A stretch of 64,000 nucleotides of DNA. Origin: Spirosoma fluviale (lineage in GTDB: Bacteria > Bacteroidota > Bacteroidia > Cytophagales > Spirosomataceae). Below are positions 1-9,716 of this stretch, piece after piece (position 1 is the first letter of the stretch; each line of letters starts with the position of its first letter). The stretch is taken from contig NZ_OCNH01000001.1 in the NCBI RefSeq assembly GCF_900230225.1, forward strand, positions 1,612,001-1,676,000, in the 5' to 3' direction. Position numbers and translations under genes: made by a program. Below the pieces are notes generated by a model. The model saw only the letters and a list, made by a program, of their open reading frames with translations. It was not told the origin of the DNA and searched no databases.

Positions 1-555
1 CGGGATGGGCAAATGAACGTGGTGCTGACCGATGGGGAACGGCATTTACTCTACCTGACCCGCAAACTGGCACTGGCAGATTTTGATATCAAACTTGAAT
101 CCGGTCAGATTATCGAAAACCGGCTCAAACTCATTCAGGGTATTCTATCCAGTATGGCCGCTTCCGGCGGTGCCAAAGAGGGCGGGGCACTTCTGGAAGC
201 AAGTCTGACCAACTCCCCGGCGGAAGCAATGGCAATCTACCGCCGATTGAACGAGCAGATTGAGAAAGCCCAGAAGGAATCTCAGGAAATGCAGCAGGCT
301 ATCGCTCAGCAGAACGCACAGATTCAGCTACAGAAGATTCAGCTTGAACTTGAAAAAGAGAAGGAGATCACCAAACGCACGATCATCGTCCAGGACATGA
401 AAAACAAGGCAGCCGCCGATAAGACCGACGCTGACGGCATGAAGGACGATATCGAACGTACAAACCAGCGTGAACAAATGGTGCTCGATGCCGCGCTGGA
501 AGCCCAGCTAGCCAGTAGCCAGCCTCAACAACAGGGGCAACCTCAACTCGCATAA
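1..555 (+). CDS. Portal protein, C-terminal part (partial)
   Basis: The reading frame is open from base 1, so the protein enters from outside the window; the first ATG at 13 is probably internal. About 184 codons are visible. The part up to about residue 85 has the pattern of a phage portal C-terminus (DGERHLLYLTRKL, then a helix ending in a TNSPAEAMAIY segment), followed by a long charged, Q/E/K-rich coiled coil and a Q-rich tail. The portal is the dodecameric head vertex through which DNA is packaged and ejected. Its place upstream of neck and tail-adaptor genes fits. The family call rests on resemblance to Bacteroidetes podovirus portals; a head-completion coiled-coil protein is the main alternative. 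Confidence 0.45.
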   Translation, partial: RDGQMNVVLTDGERHLLYLTRKLALADFDIKLESGQIIENRLKLIQGILSSMAASGGAKEGGALLEASLTNSPAEAMAIYRRLNEQIEKAQKESQEMQQAIAQQNAQIQLQKIQLELEKEKEITKRTIIVQDMKNKAAADKTDADGMKDDIERTNQREQMVLDAALEAQLASSQPQQQGQPQLA

Positions 556-564
556 TCAAAACCA

Positions 565-1197
565 ATGTATATGAATACCATACTTGTAAAAGCCGTAGGC
601 TACCGTGATGGTAACGCAGAAGTAAAAATCATTCGACCCGGGTTCGATCGGGAAATCATGAGCCCGTTTCGTGGGAAACGTCTTGACCGGATTGAGTTAA
701 CGGTTAGTGCCGATACGCTCGCTGATATGGCAACGCTGGGCGACGTGTTAAGCCCTGAGAATGTAGATAAATTCAGCCACCACGTTCGCGACTGCCTGAC
801 AAAAGATAATTCAGTTGGTCAGGTCAGAACGCGAAATTTCGAATACTCGGGCATTGACGAGGTAGCGACAAAGCCGCGCGCTTTGTTTGATACGCGCCGA
901 ATACCGATGGAAGTATTCAAAACCGAAAAGCCCCAGTTCTCCGAACTCGAACTGGAAGTGATTCGCATGGCATTATCGGAGTTGGCTTTTCACAATAAAG
1001 GTTTCCTAACTCCCATTAAGCCCTTTGATGGACACCGGGGACCCGTACCTGCGGCAGTAGCGATGATTCAGGCGGTGATCGGAGAATTACAGAATAAGTT
1101 GGGAAAGGGTTGCGCTGCTCCGAAAGAATACGAACCGGCACCCAGCCCGGTGAACCCGGCTGATTTGTACCGGGGCGATGAGTCCATGACCGAGTAA
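565..1197 (+). CDS. Hypothetical phage protein, 210 aa
   Basis: Not recognised. It starts 10 bp after the portal-like gene (ATG 565, second possible ATG 571) and is followed directly by a strong hairpin terminator. The sequence is soluble, mixed alpha/beta, with no membrane segment or signal peptide; residues about 130-180 look helical and the tail is proline-rich and acidic. Its place between portal and neck genes makes a head or neck accessory role plausible, but no motif supports a function. Codon use matches the neighbouring virion genes. Confidence 0.6.
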   Translation: MYMNTILVKAVGYRDGNAEVKIIRPGFDREIMSPFRGKRLDRIELTVSADTLADMATLGDVLSPENVDKFSHHVRDCLTKDNSVGQVRTRNFEYSGIDEVATKPRALFDTRRIPMEVFKTEKPQFSELELEVIRMALSELAFHNKGFLTPIKPFDGHRGPVPAAVAMIQAVIGELQNKLGKGCAAPKEYEPAPSPVNPADLYRGDESMTE

Positions 1198-1206
1198 TTA
1201 CCCTGC

Positions 1207-1243
1207 CCCAAAAAACGCCGATACTGCCTTGGCGTTTTTTGGG
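1207..1243 (+). terminator. Rho-independent terminator, probably bidirectional
   Basis: A perfect 13-bp inverted repeat (CCCAAAAAACGCC at 1207-1219, complement at 1231-1243) with an 11-nt loop. The A run on one side and T run on the other are inside the stem. It lies 10 bp after the stop of the 210-aa gene and 18 bp before the next start, so it separates portal-end transcription from the neck operon. Confidence 0.8.
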
Positions 1244-1260
1244 CGTCACTTCACGAATAC

Positions 1261-1800
1261 ATGCACATTTTCTATACGCCTGAGCATGGCTTCTCCTGGC
1301 TTCAAACCTTGCTGGGCCGCGACAAAATAAAGGCTGTTCACGATCAGCGCGGGGATGCCGGGGTTTATTACGTGCTGGCTTTTGGGCTGGCTATTTCCCC
1401 TCACAGTTACGAGTTCGAAGAGGATAAACGGGATCAGCTGGTTATTGACGAACTAAAAGTCCGTAAGCTGGGAGAGGGAAAAAGCAAAGGTAAATTCGCT
1501 CCTGGCTTCTATAAGGATTCCATCTGCCAGCAAGCCATCGAACAGGCCAACGAAATGATTTGTACGCCAAGCATGGTCTACAAACTTGAATTAAAACGTC
1601 GGCAGCGGGGCTACGAAAAACAACTCTCGTCGGATGCCTTTTCCAAAGACCCCGATAAACGTGCCAAAGACCTCACGGCCGATACAGCCGCCTTTAAACT
1701 CATTACGGCTTACAGAGCCGAAGAAAGGCTGGAAGAAGTGCATATCAACAAAATGATCAGTCAAACCGGATTGCTGAGCTTGGAAGAACTATTTGATTAA
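1261..1800 (+). CDS. Hypothetical phage protein, 179 aa
   Basis: Not recognised. First gene after the 1207-1243 terminator and the head of a tightly packed set (1261-9629). The protein is basic and helix-rich in its second half (residues about 95-179, many K/R/E), with no membrane segment. The C-terminal half, ending in a LLSLEELFD tail, resembles a small assembly or adaptor protein, but this is a guess from context. The next gene begins 13 bp after its stop. Confidence 0.6.
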   Translation: MHIFYTPEHGFSWLQTLLGRDKIKAVHDQRGDAGVYYVLAFGLAISPHSYEFEEDKRDQLVIDELKVRKLGEGKSKGKFAPGFYKDSICQQAIEQANEMICTPSMVYKLELKRRQRGYEKQLSSDAFSKDPDKRAKDLTADTAAFKLITAYRAEERLEEVHINKMISQTGLLSLEELFD

Positions 1801-1813
1801 TTATCTCCCAAAG

Positions 1814-2146
1814 ATGAACCCCCTATTTGATTCACCCGGTACGCTGGGTCGATGGAAACGGCAGCATGGCGTAGGTAAAGCCACGCCAAACGTGGAGAAA
1901 GTGCCCTCGTATATTCTCCGTAGTCAACTCAAACGTCGCTTAATCGACCAGAAGGATACCATTATGCCCCTGCTCAAAGAAGCGGCACCACATAAATACA
2001 GCAAAATGAATCGGTATGGATTTGATCCTGTAGTTATGAATTTGGGCGAAGATCCATTTAGGCGATTCGTCGAGCTGGTTGAACAAATCGGTTTAGTCGA
2101 TGCCTACATCAAAATCCTGACACCCGGCTTTAATTACAAAAAATGA
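1814..2146 (+). CDS. Hypothetical small phage protein, 110 aa
   Basis: Not recognised. The ATG at 1814 is preferred over an upstream TTG at 1793 that overlaps the previous gene, because the protein then begins MNPLFDSPGTLG and the spacing is normal. It is basic in its middle and has no hydrophobic segment. Its last bases overlap the next start (ATGA at 2143-2146), which indicates translational coupling. Context suggests a neck or head-completion component. Confidence 0.55.
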   Translation: MNPLFDSPGTLGRWKRQHGVGKATPNVEKVPSYILRSQLKRRLIDQKDTIMPLLKEAAPHKYSKMNRYGFDPVVMNLGEDPFRRFVELVEQIGLVDAYIKILTPGFNYKK

Positions 2147-2790
2147 TCATTCACCCGCAATCATTCCGGGCATTGGCCTATGAGGTGTTGAATCACCTCA
2201 ACAATAACTCCGCCAATGATGACAGCCGGATAACGCTGCCCATCATCGAACAGGAACTGCGGCATCAGTTCGGTATCTACCTCAAGGAGACTGACCGGCA
2301 GACCGAACGGCAGGGGATGGACCCCGAAGCCTACCGCGTTGAAACGATGAGTCTCAGCATTGCCGGGGATGATCTGATGCGGGTGGTAGAGGTCGTAGGT
2401 TTGCTAACCTTCAACGGAAAGCCCTATACCTCGTTTGTGGGCATCCAGACCGATACCTACCAGCTTGGATTCGTTCCAGTCGATTACCGATGGCAACTGC
2501 TGGGCATGAGCCAACTGACCCGCCAACCCTGTTTCACCTTGGAAGGCGATAAGATGTATGTACTGCTGACAGCCCAAACGATCGCTGTAGAGGCTATCAC
2601 CCTGACGGGAATACCGGCTGACCCGTTCCCCAAAGCAGGACGCGCCGATGAATGGTACTGGAAACGCGCCTGGTTTTTGGGAGAAGAAGCAAAAGGGAAA
2701 ATCAAAATGCAAACCCTGCGCGTGTTCATGGGTACCCATATCCAGTTGCAGCAACGCGTCGACCAAAAAAATAACGCGACCGAAGGATGA
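2143..2790 (+). CDS. Hypothetical neck/tail protein, 215 aa
   Basis: Not recognised with confidence. Coupled on both sides by ATGA overlaps (2143 and 2787). The sequence is beta-rich in the middle (about residues 70-190) with a helical N-terminus, and carries no membrane segment. Being wedged between a small protein and the probable tail adaptor, it is likely part of the portal-proximal ring or neck, as in short-tailed phages. A function beyond that cannot be read from the sequence. Confidence 0.55.
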   Translation: MIIHPQSFRALAYEVLNHLNNNSANDDSRITLPIIEQELRHQFGIYLKETDRQTERQGMDPEAYRVETMSLSIAGDDLMRVVEVVGLLTFNGKPYTSFVGIQTDTYQLGFVPVDYRWQLLGMSQLTRQPCFTLEGDKMYVLLTAQTIAVEAITLTGIPADPFPKAGRADEWYWKRAWFLGEEAKGKIKMQTLRVFMGTHIQLQQRVDQKNNATEG

Positions 2791-3368
2791 TCTATACCAT
2801 TGATATGCTCCTGAGCGAACTCGGGCAACTGCTTCCCCTGGGTAATGGGGAACGCTACCGGCAACCGGTAAACCGCTACGTCAAGTACGTGCTGGGGAAG
2901 GTTGGTCATAAAAAAACGGCTGACGTATATACGGAGCCGTTCGAGCTACAGGCCGGGCGTGTCGATCCCCTTCCGGAACACATTCTGGACGTACTGGACG
3001 CGGGCTTTACGAAAGATAAAATGAGTGGCGAGAAGTTCAACAACGGCTACTGTTCGGATAATCCACTGGCGTTTATGCTCACTCCGTTTGGCATCATGTT
3101 TGCCAATCTGGAAAATGAAACGGTATTCCTCAACTACCATAGCCTGCCCCTTGGTCCGGATGGTAAAGTAGCGATCGTGGAGGAGGTCTACCAGGCCTGT
3201 CTGGATTACTGTTATGCTAAGCTGATTACGGGCTTTCCGGCGCATCCGCGTTTCTCGATGCAGTTAACGCTGGAAAACGCTGCGCTGGGAAAGATCGACG
3301 AAGCGCGTAGTTCACTCAACAAAAAAGCGCGGCTTGCTCAAAACCGTGTTAACCGTAAGTATCTGTAA
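2787..3368 (+). CDS. Tail tubular / head-to-tail adaptor protein (candidate)
   Basis: 193 aa. It has the general plan of crAss-like tail tubular (P22 gp4/T7 gp11-like) adaptors: a helical N-terminus, a central beta segment ending in a strand of the form VFLNYHSLPLGPDGK (about residues 111-125), then two long C-terminal helices rich in A/K/N/R. Such adaptors bind the portal and seat the tail nozzle. The gene overlaps its neighbours by ATGA (2787) and TAATG (3368) and directly precedes the nozzle-protein gene, the usual order. The assignment is from fold pattern and position rather than from a signature motif. Confidence 0.5.
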   Translation: MIYTIDMLLSELGQLLPLGNGERYRQPVNRYVKYVLGKVGHKKTADVYTEPFELQAGRVDPLPEHILDVLDAGFTKDKMSGEKFNNGYCSDNPLAFMLTPFGIMFANLENETVFLNYHSLPLGPDGKVAIVEEVYQACLDYCYAKLITGFPAHPRFSMQLTLENAALGKIDEARSSLNKKARLAQNRVNRKYL

Positions 3369-6300
3369 TGGCCCAACCCACATTTGAACAAACCTTTCAG
3401 GCGGGTATGGTGCAGGATGTAGATGCCCACCTGCAACCGACCAACACGTTTCGGGATGCCGAAAACGGGCAATTGATGTACAATGGTGACGATGCCGAAC
3501 CCTCAATGGGGCATGGTTTGGCCTTCATGAACGCACCGGGAAACCGCTATGTCATGGAGGTGCCCGCCGGTTACTGGATTATCGGCCAGGAGGAATGCAG
3601 CAAAGGAACGCTGTTGTGCTCGACCAATAATCAGAACTCGGAAATCGGGCTTTGGTACTGGGATTCCAATAACCTCGGCGGCCGGTATATTACCCTCTAC
3701 AATGACGCCAACGACCCCAACCTGCTGAATCAGCCCTACCGGATACGGCGGTTCGGTGAAGCTAAACAGGATCGGTTAAACTGGCTGGCAACCGATAGTA
3801 TGGACCTCAAGGTTACGGTTGAATCCGAACTCATTGAGCGTATCTACTGGACGGATCGGCGTCATGCCATGCATACGTTCAATTTGAATCAGGCTTGGAA
3901 CGCATCGGGTGTCACCTACCATTCGCTGTTAAGTGGTGCCAATCTGTTTTATCCCAAACATCTATCGGTGCATGCCTTCCGGGAACGGTCTGATCTGGTG
4001 TTTCCCCGGCTCAATGTGCTGGGGCGGGGTAAAGGTCGTCTGCTGAGTGGGGTGTATCAGTTTGCGATTCAGTACCGGCATACCAACGGCCATGAATCGG
4101 TCTGGTCAACGCTTACCCGCCGGGTATTTGTTACGACCAATCCCCTCGATGATCAGCTGCCCGTTCGCCAAACGGGCCTGCGCTCCAACCACCACAACCG
4201 GGTTATGCAGCCTTCGGGGCTTATGTCGGGTGAATCGATTCGGCTAGAGCTTCAGAATCTGGATTTACGCTGGGACTCCCTGCGCGTGGCCGTGGTGTAT
4301 TTCGAGTCACCAGATAAACCCTACAAACGGGTAGCCATGAAACCCATTACGATGGGCAGCAGTGGGTCGATGGTGGTTGAAATCACCCAGCTTGACGGTG
4401 AAGAGTTAACGGATTCAGCCCTTAACCAGCGGTATTCAAACGTGGTCAAAGTCGGTACGCTGGAAGTATCGGAAAACATGCTCATCGAAGGACAGATAAG
4501 TTTTCTTGCGCCGGTTTCCATGGATAAGTCGGCGGTCAAGTTTACGCCCAAACTGCGGAACATGAGTGCCGACCGTACCGCTTCGCCAACTTTTGCCAAT
4601 CTCGCCAATCCCATATCGGGGAAGGATGATAACGACCCGTTGACCAACAGCCCTGTCGAAAATCAGTTTATTGATATCTCGGCTTTTGCCGGTCAGGCCG
4701 TCCGCCATTCGGTCGATCAGGATTTTGCCAACTACAAAGGTCAGCTATACGACCACCTGCTGAAAGGTCATTTTCGGGGCGAAACCTACGAATACGGTGT
4801 GGCGGTGCTCGATCGGTCGGGGCAAGTGTTGTTTGTGGAGGATCTGCCCGCCTTTACCTTTCCCGAACAGTATGCGCCTGGGCCCAATGGGGAGAAGGAT
4901 TATTACAGCCTCACCAAACTAAACCCGCAAACCGGCCTTTGGGATTTACAGATAATGGGGGTGACTATATCGGGGCTGGCTCTGCCTGTCGACAAGCTCT
5001 ACGATCAGGATGGCCGGTTGAATGTTTCGGGCTTTATGATCGTGCGCCGAAAGCGAAATGCGCGCATCAAACATCAGGGCGTCGTTTTTCCCGTTTGCCG
5101 TACGCAAGGCTGTTACATCAAGGAAAACCGGGATTTCCTGCTGTTTCCGCTGCCAACGGCTGACAATGGATTCTACCAGCAATCACTGGGGGATGATAAC
5201 TACGGCAGTACCTACGGGACGATGTGTAAACCCGGCAACTTCGGTCAAACCTCAACCCAGGCCTATTTCCTCAACTATCACTCGCCGGATGTGCTGATTG
5301 AAGAAAGCTTCGAAGCGCCCAAACAAACCGACGAGCTGAAACACATCGGCATGGTTGGACCAACCGGCGGCAAAGGGTATACCCAACTGGTGGGAAATAA
5401 TGAGCACATTTACACCAAATCCTACAATACCCGAACGGATTTTCCGCGCGTAGCCAATCTGGTCAAGAATGGCCGACCGAATCTGGGCGATACAACGCGA
5501 ATTGCGCTGGCGCTTCAACATAATCAGGGCTTCGATCAAACCTACAAGGAGTTCGATAAGGACTATTTAAAGCTGACGTTTGAAACCCAGACGCACGTAA
5601 ACATTGCCAAAAGCAATCGTTCGCTTCAACTCGACGGACTGCTGCAGCGCAACGCCGTACTGTTTAAAAGCAGAGACTGGAAATCGGTCGACCTGGCACC
5701 ACTTGAACCCGGATCAGTCGGCAACGGACCGGGGGACTACCAGCGCGGGGCACAGAGTAATTACCGGCTGGTCAACTATACGCAGGCAACACCGGCCAAA
5801 AGCCCGGAAAAAGAACCGTATTTCTCAACCGGACACTTTCAGCCCCTGACAGCGGATATTCTTACACTGGCCAAAGAACGCTATGATGCATCGGGTAAGC
5901 TGACTCACTTCGTATTCGATGAGGTAGAGGTTTGGGGCGGGGATTGCTACGTAAGTCTGTTTGATTTTACGCGTATCTATCCCTTCTGGTCGGATGGCTG
6001 TGAGAAAACCAGTGGCGTACTCCCTGATTATGCCGTTTCGCATATTCTGCCCATTGAGTCAAAATACAACCTGGCTCTGCGGTGGGGGCGTAGCTTTGCG
6101 GCCAACGCAACCAAACCCGAAGCGACAAGCTGTGAGGGTACCCAAAAGCAGTTTAACAACGGCATCACCTCCCAGCAGCCCGAAGATTGGAAGTACAACA
6201 TAGTGCTGAACCTGGAAGAGGCCATTCAGTTTTACAACGTAAAAGATCCCGAACAGGATATTATCACCAACGGGGATAGTGCCTTTCACTGGACACCGGA

Positions 6301-7321
6301 GAAAGCACCTGGTCAACGGCTGGATTCGTGGCGTACGCGCTACGTAGGTGACTATGGACTGGCCGATGCCAGTCTGGGCCCAATTACCAAGCTCAGCTCC
6401 GGTAGCTTCTCCCATATGTACGTCTGGCAGACAAAAGGATTCGGGGCGGCTCCGCTGAATGCTTCCCAGTTTGCCAGCAATGAGGTCGGCGTAATCGTGA
6501 TCAACTCTGGCAAAGTCTTTAACGGCATGGTGTATCTTTCGCGGGAAGCGGGTACACAGCACCCGTCGTCGGTCTGGGTATCCAAAGGGCAAATCGGGGC
6601 ATGGGACGCCCGTAACGGCGTGTTACTGCGGCATTCGCAGGCGGGTCTGGATGAGTTGTCGAATCAGGAAAGTCTTCACGATACGGTTCAGAAACTAACG
6701 GCCAATCTGGGGGCTTCCGACCTCAACACCCTGCGCCAATGGAATGCTGTTTCCGGGGTGAACAGTAACGGCGATGTGCTGACAACGTTCTGGCAAAATA
6801 AACAACCCAAAAAGACGCTCGTATATAGTCCAACGGTAGGTGCTTTTGTGGGCAGTAATACGGGCTATCCCCGCTTGTACGGTAAGCGGGGGCGGTATAT
6901 GTTTGCAACGAATCCGGCTTATCCCAACAAAATCTATCTGTATCATAACGCCCGGCGGGGTGAGTTCTTCGACGTAACCGCCAATACGGTGTTGCGCTTC
7001 ATTGTCAACCCCAATCCGACGAAGACCAAACGCTTTGACAATGGCTATCTGAACCTGAACGTGGCGGGTATTGAACAGATAGTCTCTATTCGTCAGTATA
7101 CGCCCAATGGCGGACCAAAACAGGATCATACGATTCTGGGCACCGATGAGCGCATTGACTGGCGGGATAATATGCTGATCTATCCCATGCATGAAGAAGA
7201 CTGGGACGATACAAAAGACCCGCTGCGCGATCATTACGCGATCGTTGAGATTACGATCAGCAACAAAAACAACATACCAGTCGAACTACTGAGTTTCGGC
7301 TGTTCCTTTCTGACCGTTTAG
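3368..7321 (+). CDS. Tail stabilization (nozzle) protein, crAss-like
   Basis: 1317 aa. The N-terminus follows the pattern seen in tail stabilization proteins of crAss-like podoviruses: a GMVQDVDAHLQP segment at residues 13-24, then NTFRDAENGQL, where the phage nozzle family has G-M-x-x-D-hD and xYxxAxN. The rest is beta-rich with no membrane segment, as expected of a T7 gp12/P22 gp10-like barrel nozzle that extends the portal channel and holds the fibres. It starts in a TAATG overlap with the adaptor gene. At over 1300 residues it is long for the family, so insertion domains are likely in the second half. Confidence 0.6.
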   Translation: MAQPTFEQTFQAGMVQDVDAHLQPTNTFRDAENGQLMYNGDDAEPSMGHGLAFMNAPGNRYVMEVPAGYWIIGQEECSKGTLLCSTNNQNSEIGLWYWDSNNLGGRYITLYNDANDPNLLNQPYRIRRFGEAKQDRLNWLATDSMDLKVTVESELIERIYWTDRRHAMHTFNLNQAWNASGVTYHSLLSGANLFYPKHLSVHAFRERSDLVFPRLNVLGRGKGRLLSGVYQFAIQYRHTNGHESVWSTLTRRVFVTTNPLDDQLPVRQTGLRSNHHNRVMQPSGLMSGESIRLELQNLDLRWDSLRVAVVYFESPDKPYKRVAMKPITMGSSGSMVVEITQLDGEELTDSALNQRYSNVVKVGTLEVSENMLIEGQISFLAPVSMDKSAVKFTPKLRNMSADRTASPTFANLANPISGKDDNDPLTNSPVENQFIDISAFAGQAVRHSVDQDFANYKGQLYDHLLKGHFRGETYEYGVAVLDRSGQVLFVEDLPAFTFPEQYAPGPNGEKDYYSLTKLNPQTGLWDLQIMGVTISGLALPVDKLYDQDGRLNVSGFMIVRRKRNARIKHQGVVFPVCRTQGCYIKENRDFLLFPLPTADNGFYQQSLGDDNYGSTYGTMCKPGNFGQTSTQAYFLNYHSPDVLIEESFEAPKQTDELKHIGMVGPTGGKGYTQLVGNNEHIYTKSYNTRTDFPRVANLVKNGRPNLGDTTRIALALQHNQGFDQTYKEFDKDYLKLTFETQTHVNIAKSNRSLQLDGLLQRNAVLFKSRDWKSVDLAPLEPGSVGNGPGDYQRGAQSNYRLVNYTQATPAKSPEKEPYFSTGHFQPLTADILTLAKERYDASGKLTHFVFDEVEVWGGDCYVSLFDFTRIYPFWSDGCEKTSGVLPDYAVSHILPIESKYNLALRWGRSFAANATKPEATSCEGTQKQFNNGITSQQPEDWKYNIVLNLEEAIQFYNVKDPEQDIITNGDSAFHWTPEKAPGQRLDSWRTRYVGDYGLADASLGPITKLSSGSFSHMYVWQTKGFGAAPLNASQFASNEVGVIVINSGKVFNGMVYLSREAGTQHPSSVWVSKGQIGAWDARNGVLLRHSQAGLDELSNQESLHDTVQKLTANLGASDLNTLRQWNAVSGVNSNGDVLTTFWQNKQPKKTLVYSPTVGAFVGSNTGYPRLYGKRGRYMFATNPAYPNKIYLYHNARRGEFFDVTANTVLRFIVNPNPTKTKRFDNGYLNLNVAGIEQIVSIRQYTPNGGPKQDHTILGTDERIDWRDNMLIYPMHEEDWDDTKDPLRDHYAIVEITISNKNNIPVELLSFGCSFLTV

Positions 7322-7325
7322 TCGT

Positions 7326-9629
7326 ATGGCTGTTTTCACAACAGAGAATCAAACCTCGGCCTATGCCAAAGACCCGTCCTATTATACCGGCTCGGGCTTT
7401 GTGCTGGGGATGCTGGGCTACAAAAAGAACGGGCAAAAGAGCCTGTTCGGCAAAATCAAGGATGTGGCCCTGCCCGTTATCGGCGGTATTGCCGGTACGC
7501 TGGTGGGTGGTCCCGCCGGTGCAGCCATCGGGGCAACCTTGGGGCAAGGCCTGAATGCAGCTTCTAATAAAGTGGCTGCGGGCATCGTCGGCGGGGCGGA
7601 GGATTCAACCACCAACGTCGATGAGGACATGAGCAATACGCTTGCCCGTGGTAATCTGGGGATGAGTCTGGGCAATCTGGCCGGGGGGGTAGCAAATGGT
7701 GTTCAGGCCGGGAACGGTGTGGGGAAAATCCTCAAAGACCTGGCACCAACGGCGCAGAAGGATCTGCCCGGTATCGTATCGGGCATGGCCGGGGCCATCG
7801 GAGCGAATTCAACAACGACTTATCCAGTCCGAAGAAACGTGAAGTATTTTAACGCAGGGGGGGAAGTAAAGCCCCTGACCTACCGATATGCCGGTATGAC
7901 CTTTTCGATTGATCAACCCAAAGATTATAAAATCTATGACAAGGACGATAAATCGGAAGACCTGAGTATTATCGATGAGACTACGGGTATGCACTACGGC
8001 CGTATGCGTATTGGAGAACGGGTCATGGACCAACACAGCAACATGGCCATGAAAGCTATCATGTGTTCGTCGGCTCCCCTCGAAAAGAAAAAAGAAGCGC
8101 TTGGCGAACATCTGTACGAAGAATTGTCAACCCATCGAGACGACTCGGGTTCGCACGAATTTCGGGAAGGTGGTGAAGCCGGTCCCGGCCCAAATCGAAA
8201 GTATGATGCCAAAAAGGTACTGGACGACTTTAGGGCGCATAACCAACGCCTGATTGACAGCTGGTCATCCATTGCCGCCAAGCCCAAAGCCAACCAGCTT
8301 GCCGAAGATCAGAAATACATCGACGATGCGGCTGCTCAGGTACGCATGGCGAAACAGGCTATTTCGGCTCTGGATAGCGGTCAGTTGACCTTTGACGCCA
8401 ATTCCAATAAGATTGTCCACAAGGGTACGGGCGTGGGCTATGCGCTGCCCAAATCACGAACCGGGTATAATTACCATGGCGATGGATTCAATACCCAGAC
8501 CGGGGGGCTTTCGCTATTGCCCGATAGCGGGGGCGTGGGGGCAATGGATTTCACCAAAGCCACCTCGGCCGTCAATACCCAAAAGATGACAGCCCAGCCC
8601 GCTCCGGCAAGCTCGGCTCCGGCGGTTCAGCCTTCGGCCGGATCTTCCCCAAATTCCCAAACGGGAAGATCGGGAACTTCGTCGACGACCCCTGCGCGCG
8701 TTCCCTCGATGGTGCAACGCGGAGCCAGTGCCGGTAAAAAGCCAGCGTCAACGGCTCCACCTGTAGTAACAGCCCAAAGCCGCATTCAGAAAATGACGCA
8801 TGGGCAGCTTGTCAGTACGCTTGGGGGCATTGCCACACCTGATCCGGGTGTTATCGGTACACCGCCACCGGCTCCCGAAGCAGAAAAGCCGGTCGTCAAA
8901 CCCAACACCGACCGCATAGCGGGAGCCCTGGGTCTGGATACTCCGGCAGCAGCCACCAACTACGACCCTAAAGCCAGCGCACCGACCGCCAAAGCACCGG
9001 CGGCTAAAGGGGATGCTGTGGGGAATTTGCTCGATCTGGGGCGTGTGGTTACGGGGGCGGTGATGGCATCCAAAAAAACACCGACCTGGACACCACCGGC
9101 CCGCTTTACCAACTGGCAGTCTCAGGTTGAAGCGAAAGCCAATCAGGGCTATACCCCTCAGGAGTGGAACACCGTCAACGGACAGATCGCCGATAGCTAT
9201 GCGGCTGGCCAGACGGCTATGACAAATTCGCTAGGGTCGGGCGCTACGCCTGGCGTTGTGCTGGCGGGACTTACCCGACTCAATCAGCAACGGGGTCAGC
9301 AGACGCAGGCGGCCGTCATGGGGGACGTATCGCGGAGGGCACAGAATTTCGCGCAGTACGGGGCGATGGTCAATCAGGATCTGCAACTTGACCAGCAGCA
9401 GTTCGACCAGAAACTGAATCAGGTTGTATCCGGTCAGCAGGCAGGCGTACAACTGGCACAGGCCGGTTTACAGAATATCGAACAGCGCAAACTGTATACC
9501 GATAACTACGGCGCTGGCTCGCTCTTTCAGCGATTGATGGGCGCACAGGCCGATGAGGAACAGGAGGCTACCAGTCTGCTAAGAAAGATGCGTGAAAACG
9601 CGATGAAAGCCGGAACAGGCAGTAATTGA
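7326..9629 (+). CDS. Glycine-zipper internal/ejection-type protein
   Basis: 767 aa, starting 4 bp after the nozzle gene. Residues about 45-80 form a glycine-zipper segment (VIGGIAGTLVGGPAGAAIG) able to insert in a membrane; residues about 140-160 hold a second small-residue-rich stretch. The middle (about 420-600) is a low-complexity A/P/S/T linker, and the C-terminus is Q-rich and helical (about 640-767). This architecture is common in proteins packed in the head or tail lumen and ejected to help DNA cross the envelope. That function is inferred; no enzyme motif is visible. It is the last gene before the toxin-antitoxin insertion. Confidence 0.5.
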   Translation: MAVFTTENQTSAYAKDPSYYTGSGFVLGMLGYKKNGQKSLFGKIKDVALPVIGGIAGTLVGGPAGAAIGATLGQGLNAASNKVAAGIVGGAEDSTTNVDEDMSNTLARGNLGMSLGNLAGGVANGVQAGNGVGKILKDLAPTAQKDLPGIVSGMAGAIGANSTTTYPVRRNVKYFNAGGEVKPLTYRYAGMTFSIDQPKDYKIYDKDDKSEDLSIIDETTGMHYGRMRIGERVMDQHSNMAMKAIMCSSAPLEKKKEALGEHLYEELSTHRDDSGSHEFREGGEAGPGPNRKYDAKKVLDDFRAHNQRLIDSWSSIAAKPKANQLAEDQKYIDDAAAQVRMAKQAISALDSGQLTFDANSNKIVHKGTGVGYALPKSRTGYNYHGDGFNTQTGGLSLLPDSGGVGAMDFTKATSAVNTQKMTAQPAPASSAPAVQPSAGSSPNSQTGRSGTSSTTPARVPSMVQRGASAGKKPASTAPPVVTAQSRIQKMTHGQLVSTLGGIATPDPGVIGTPPPAPEAEKPVVKPNTDRIAGALGLDTPAAATNYDPKASAPTAKAPAAKGDAVGNLLDLGRVVTGAVMASKKTPTWTPPARFTNWQSQVEAKANQGYTPQEWNTVNGQIADSYAAGQTAMTNSLGSGATPGVVLAGLTRLNQQRGQQTQAAVMGDVSRRAQNFAQYGAMVNQDLQLDQQQFDQKLNQVVSGQQAGVQLAQAGLQNIEQRKLYTDNYGAGSLFQRLMGAQADEEQEATSLLRKMRENAMKAGTGSN

Positions 9630-9649
9630 AGAAAGAATTATTTTCATAA

Positions 9650-9690
9650 ATAGGTGTCACTTGGTTGCAAAAGTGCCAAATGGCACCTAT
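9650..9690. promoter_or_regulatory. Operator-like inverted repeat of the RES/Xre unit
   Basis: Two 15-bp arms (ATAGGTGTCACTTGG at 9650-9664 and CCAAATGGCACCTAT at 9676-9690) match as an inverted repeat at 13 of 15 positions around an 11-bp spacer. The repeat covers the -33 and the start of the -7 element of the promoter at 9665-9695. This is the layout expected for autorepression by the adjacent Xre-type antitoxin, with or without bound toxin. Binding itself is inferred. Confidence 0.65.
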
Positions 9691-9695
9691 CTTTG
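9665..9695 (+). promoter_or_regulatory. Bacteroidetes-type promoter for the toxin-antitoxin pair
   Basis: TTG at 9665-9667, 20 bp, then TATCTTTG at 9688-9695, matching the Bacteroidetes consensus TTTG-N17-23-TAnnTTTG. Transcription would start near 9702, some 15 bp before the antitoxin ATG at 9717. Because the element lies upstream of that ATG and inside the inverted repeat, the longer reading frame from GTG 9654 cannot be the real start. Confidence 0.65.
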
Positions 9696-9716
9696 CTTAA
9701 GTTAATTGATACGATT

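Noticed and set aside
9654..9716. GTG start giving 21 extra residues to the antitoxin
   Set aside because: This stretch holds the promoter -7 element and the operator repeat, and the resulting N-terminus is unlike the family.
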